A stretch of DNA of 64,000 bases from Sphingobacterium sp. GTDB taxonomy: Bacteria; Bacteroidota; Bacteroidia; Sphingobacteriales; Sphingobacteriaceae. The notes under the pieces were generated by a model. The model made no database searches. It was not told the DNA's origin and worked only from the letters and a program-made list of their open reading frames with translations. How positions within the stretch are numbered: position 1 is the stretch's first letter; the number at the start of each line of letters is the position of its first letter. Where the stretch lies: NCBI GenBank assembly GCA_031286695.1, contig JAITTY010000010.1, forward strand, positions 248,001 to 312,000, read 5' to 3'. Shown piece by piece: positions 61,570 to 64,000 of the stretch. The position numbers and the translations under genes are program-made.

Positions 61570-63921
61570 ATGATTAAGTATCCTCGTTTTATCGGATTTG
61601 CAAGTATAACGCTTTTAGTGTTATTTTTTGCATCATGCCGGTCTTCAAAATATCTTGACGATGACCAAGCTCTGGTTACAAAAGTACAGATTTCTGGTGT
61701 CACCCCTGCATTGAAAGAATCTTCCGAAACGTATATTTCCAATCAAATAAGACCTAATTCAAGGGTAAATCTATTTATTTACAATACGTTCAATACTAAA
61801 AATGGGCGCTATAAAACTAAGAAAATTCGGAATGTCGGCGAACCACCTCACTTGCTTGACTCGGCAATGGTAGATTTATCCGCCAATCAAATCCGACGTT
61901 TTCTATTTTCAAAAGGTTACTTTAAAGCTAAGGTCGAACCAGCGATTTCAGTTTCCAAAAAGAGAGCACATATTGACTTTAAGGTGGATGAAGGTGCCCC
62001 TTACCAGGTTAGAAATATTGAACGCAAATTTGAGGACGAAGATATAAAGGGAATATTTGAACGGGAGGTACTTCCAAAAACTTCCGTAAAACCCAATACC
62101 CAATATGATGCCGCGAAGTTGCTTGATGAGCGGGAGAAACTTTATGTTTCTATGCGTAACAATGGTTATTACGATTATATAAGGCAATATATGCGTGCTG
62201 GGGTTGATTCAACGATCGATGGACCTTTGATCGACTTGAAAATTAATGTCGAAAATCCATCTGACTCTACGATACATAAAAAGTATCAAATAGATAGTGT
62301 TTATATGACGATAAGGAATTATGGAACAATGTCCAAGAAGGAGCCACGTCGTATTCTAGATTCTGCAAAGCGACTTTTGTTTGTCGATGAAACAAATAGT
62401 TTCAGATGGAAACCGTTGGAGCGTTATATGTATTTACGTTCAGGTCAGTACTATTCCTTGCGGGAGGAAAATAAATCCTATGACCGATTGTATGAAATGA
62501 ATGGATTTCGTTCTGTTAAAATGCAGTTTGTCAAAAAAGATTCGAATAAACTTGATGTACACTATGAATTTGTCCCAAGACCCCGGATGGGAAATCAAAT
62601 AGAGGGTGAATATACCTTTAGTTCGGGGATGAGCGGATTCAATATCGGGAATACATTTTCGCAACGTAATATCTTTGGTGGCTCTGAGCAGCTGGAAGTG
62701 AAATTACGTTATGGTGTCTTGTTTGATCCACGTTTGGCAGGCGGGCTTTCCAGTAAAATATTCAATAACGATTTTCAGGCGGGCGTAAATTTGGTTATTC
62801 CTCGTCTGATGGTGCCCTTTCATATTAATCCAGGAGGTAAATTTGGTTTGCCCAAGACGACCTACTCCATGACTTTGCAGTTATTCGATCAAGATAAAAC
62901 GTATTCGAACCGTTATTTTATAACATCCTTGAATTATTCCTGGTATGAAACGGAAAATAAGTACCATAGTTTTACACCTATTGTACTAGAATATAGGGAT
63001 GGACGACTGGATTCCAATTTCCGGAACAAGCTCGTACAGGAAGGTTATCAGCTGTATGTGCGTAGTAATGATCGTCAATATTTTGGTTTGGGAACACAGT
63101 ACACCTTTGTCCTGAATGGTAAGAAATTGAATAGCAAGGAGGACTTTCAATATTTCAGAGGAACATTGGATGTGAGTGGAAACGTATTAGATCTTATTAG
63201 CTCCTTGGCAAAATTGCCTAAGAATGCTGATGGTGAGAAAAAAATATTCGGTGTGCCCTTTCTTCAGTATGCCAAAACTGAACTTGATTATAGACTCTAT
63301 CGAAATCTTGGCGGCAATAGGCAATTTGTCTTTCGTTTTAATCCAGGGATAGCGATCCCATATGGCAACAACTCCAAACTGTTAATTTTTGAGAAGAGTT
63401 TCTATAGCGGGGGGATGAATGGCATACGCGCTTGGCAGGCACGTACCTTGGGTCCTGGGGCTTATAACCGTCAGAGTCTCAGTGAAGATTTGCGCTTAAA
63501 CCTGCGCAATTTAGATCAGTTGGGCGAAATTAAATTGGAAGCGAATGCGGAGTATCGATTCAGATTACTCAATAATTTTCTGGGCGCAAAGATGAATGGA
63601 GCGACATTCGTGGATATGGGAAATGTTTGGCGACTCAAGAAGGATGAAGAACTGAATCCAGGAGGGGAGTTTAAATTCAATAAATTCCTTGGGCAAGTGG
63701 CCATTGGAACCGGTTTTGGGCTCCGTTTCGATTCGGACTATTTTGTGATTCGCTTAGATGCCGGGCTTAAGCTAAAAGATCCCCAATTCTCAGGTGCTGA
63801 TCAATGGGTGATCAAACATTTCTTTGATTCCAAAGAATTTAAGGCACAGTATTATGAAACCCACAGACCGGATCGATACAATTTTATTCAATACAATTTT
63901 GGAATCGGTATGCCGTTCTAA
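61570..63921 (+). CDS. tamL: TamL: lipid-anchored BamA/TamA-family outer-membrane protein
   Basis: A 783-residue Omp85-family protein. I choose the ATG of MIKYPRFIGF, which gives an SPII signal (LVLFFASC, lipid on C23); the frame's earlier TTG would add six unneeded residues. N-terminal POTRA-like repeats (about 45-330) include QIRRFLFSKGYFKAKVE and a second unit with SGQYYSLREEN. The C-terminal 16-strand barrel ends in FNFGIGMPF-like NFGIGMPF. TamL is the lipidated TamA of Bacteroidota and is expected to work with TamB in moving proteins or lipids to the outer membrane. A tamB gene would be expected just beyond the window. Confidence 0.88.
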   Translation: MIKYPRFIGFASITLLVLFFASCRSSKYLDDDQALVTKVQISGVTPALKESSETYISNQIRPNSRVNLFIYNTFNTKNGRYKTKKIRNVGEPPHLLDSAMVDLSANQIRRFLFSKGYFKAKVEPAISVSKKRAHIDFKVDEGAPYQVRNIERKFEDEDIKGIFEREVLPKTSVKPNTQYDAAKLLDEREKLYVSMRNNGYYDYIRQYMRAGVDSTIDGPLIDLKINVENPSDSTIHKKYQIDSVYMTIRNYGTMSKKEPRRILDSAKRLLFVDETNSFRWKPLERYMYLRSGQYYSLREENKSYDRLYEMNGFRSVKMQFVKKDSNKLDVHYEFVPRPRMGNQIEGEYTFSSGMSGFNIGNTFSQRNIFGGSEQLEVKLRYGVLFDPRLAGGLSSKIFNNDFQAGVNLVIPRLMVPFHINPGGKFGLPKTTYSMTLQLFDQDKTYSNRYFITSLNYSWYETENKYHSFTPIVLEYRDGRLDSNFRNKLVQEGYQLYVRSNDRQYFGLGTQYTFVLNGKKLNSKEDFQYFRGTLDVSGNVLDLISSLAKLPKNADGEKKIFGVPFLQYAKTELDYRLYRNLGGNRQFVFRFNPGIAIPYGNNSKLLIFEKSFYSGGMNGIRAWQARTLGPGAYNRQSLSEDLRLNLRNLDQLGEIKLEANAEYRFRLLNNFLGAKMNGATFVDMGNVWRLKKDEELNPGGEFKFNKFLGQVAIGTGFGLRFDSDYFVIRLDAGLKLKDPQFSGADQWVIKHFFDSKEFKAQYYETHRPDRYNFIQYNFGIGMPF

Positions 63922-64000
63922 TTACAATTGATGTATTGTATTGCGAATCGCTTCAGTTCTGTTATTTTCCCGCTATCTAGATTTGTTACTTTGTTAACCG

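Noticed and set aside
1..64000. Mobile element, prophage or genomic island
   Set aside because: No transposase, integrase, phage gene, tRNA attachment site or flanking direct repeats were seen; gene content looks like resident chromosome.

Overview
The window looks like a chromosomal segment of a Bacteroidota bacterium, most probably a Sphingobacterium-like member of the Sphingobacteriales. The evidence is a SusC/SusD pair, carboxypeptidase-regulatory-domain TonB-dependent receptors, a FecI/FecR-type sigma/anti-sigma pair, many SPII lipoproteins, a lipid-anchored TamA (TamL), low GC, almost no Shine-Dalgarno sequences, and several promoters that fit the Bacteroidota consensus TTG-N19-21-TAnnTTTG. 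I saw no tRNA, rRNA, insertion sequence, prophage or CRISPR array. Layout: (1) 1-4198: the greA 3' end, a HIT hydrolase, then a tight operon of DedA protein, pyrophosphatase, CNNM/CorC-type protein and RsmE. (2) 4289-6967: an ABC operon (ATPase, His-rich FtsX-type permease, DUF3299-like exported protein) behind a palindromic operator; this is a candidate zinc-linked transporter. (3) 7342-12228: a TonB receptor with a beta-helix lipoprotein and a small lipoprotein. (4) 12391-20331: a transglutaminase-like protein, dnaX, rlmB, an acyl-CoA ligase and a DEAD-box helicase. (5) 20595-28662: an ECF sigma factor, a FecR anti-sigma factor, an STN-bearing TonB receptor and a second beta-helix lipoprotein paralogous to block 3, plus two proteins of unknown function. 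(6) 28665-39999: an S41 peptidase, tandem OmpA-like proteins, two universal stress proteins, alaS, a TlpA-like oxidoreductase and an OmpR/PhoB-type response regulator with no kinase beside it. (7) 40220-52627: pyrC leading into a peptidase and transport neighbourhood (LD-carboxypeptidase, M14 peptidase, SusCD, dipeptide epimerase, NlpC/P60 endopeptidase, asparaginase). (8) 52827-64000: msrA, parC, a second small ABC operon with a GNAT enzyme, an MFS transporter, a VOC protein, a TrmH-type methyltransferase and tamL. The most interesting unit is block 7. Its genes correspond to Bacillus subtilis ykfABC (LD-carboxypeptidase, L-Ala-D/L-Glu epimerase, gamma-D-glutamyl-diamino acid endopeptidase) plus an M14 enzyme comparable to E. 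coli MpaA, grouped around a SusCD outer-membrane importer. I read it as a probable muropeptide scavenging locus in which SusCD would bring cell-wall peptides across the outer membrane. Other notable signals are a 36-bp promoter shared almost identically by two ABC operons 51 kb apart, two paralogous receptor/lipoprotein modules with different regulation, and an 11-bp helical-period tandem repeat near 58.8 kb.
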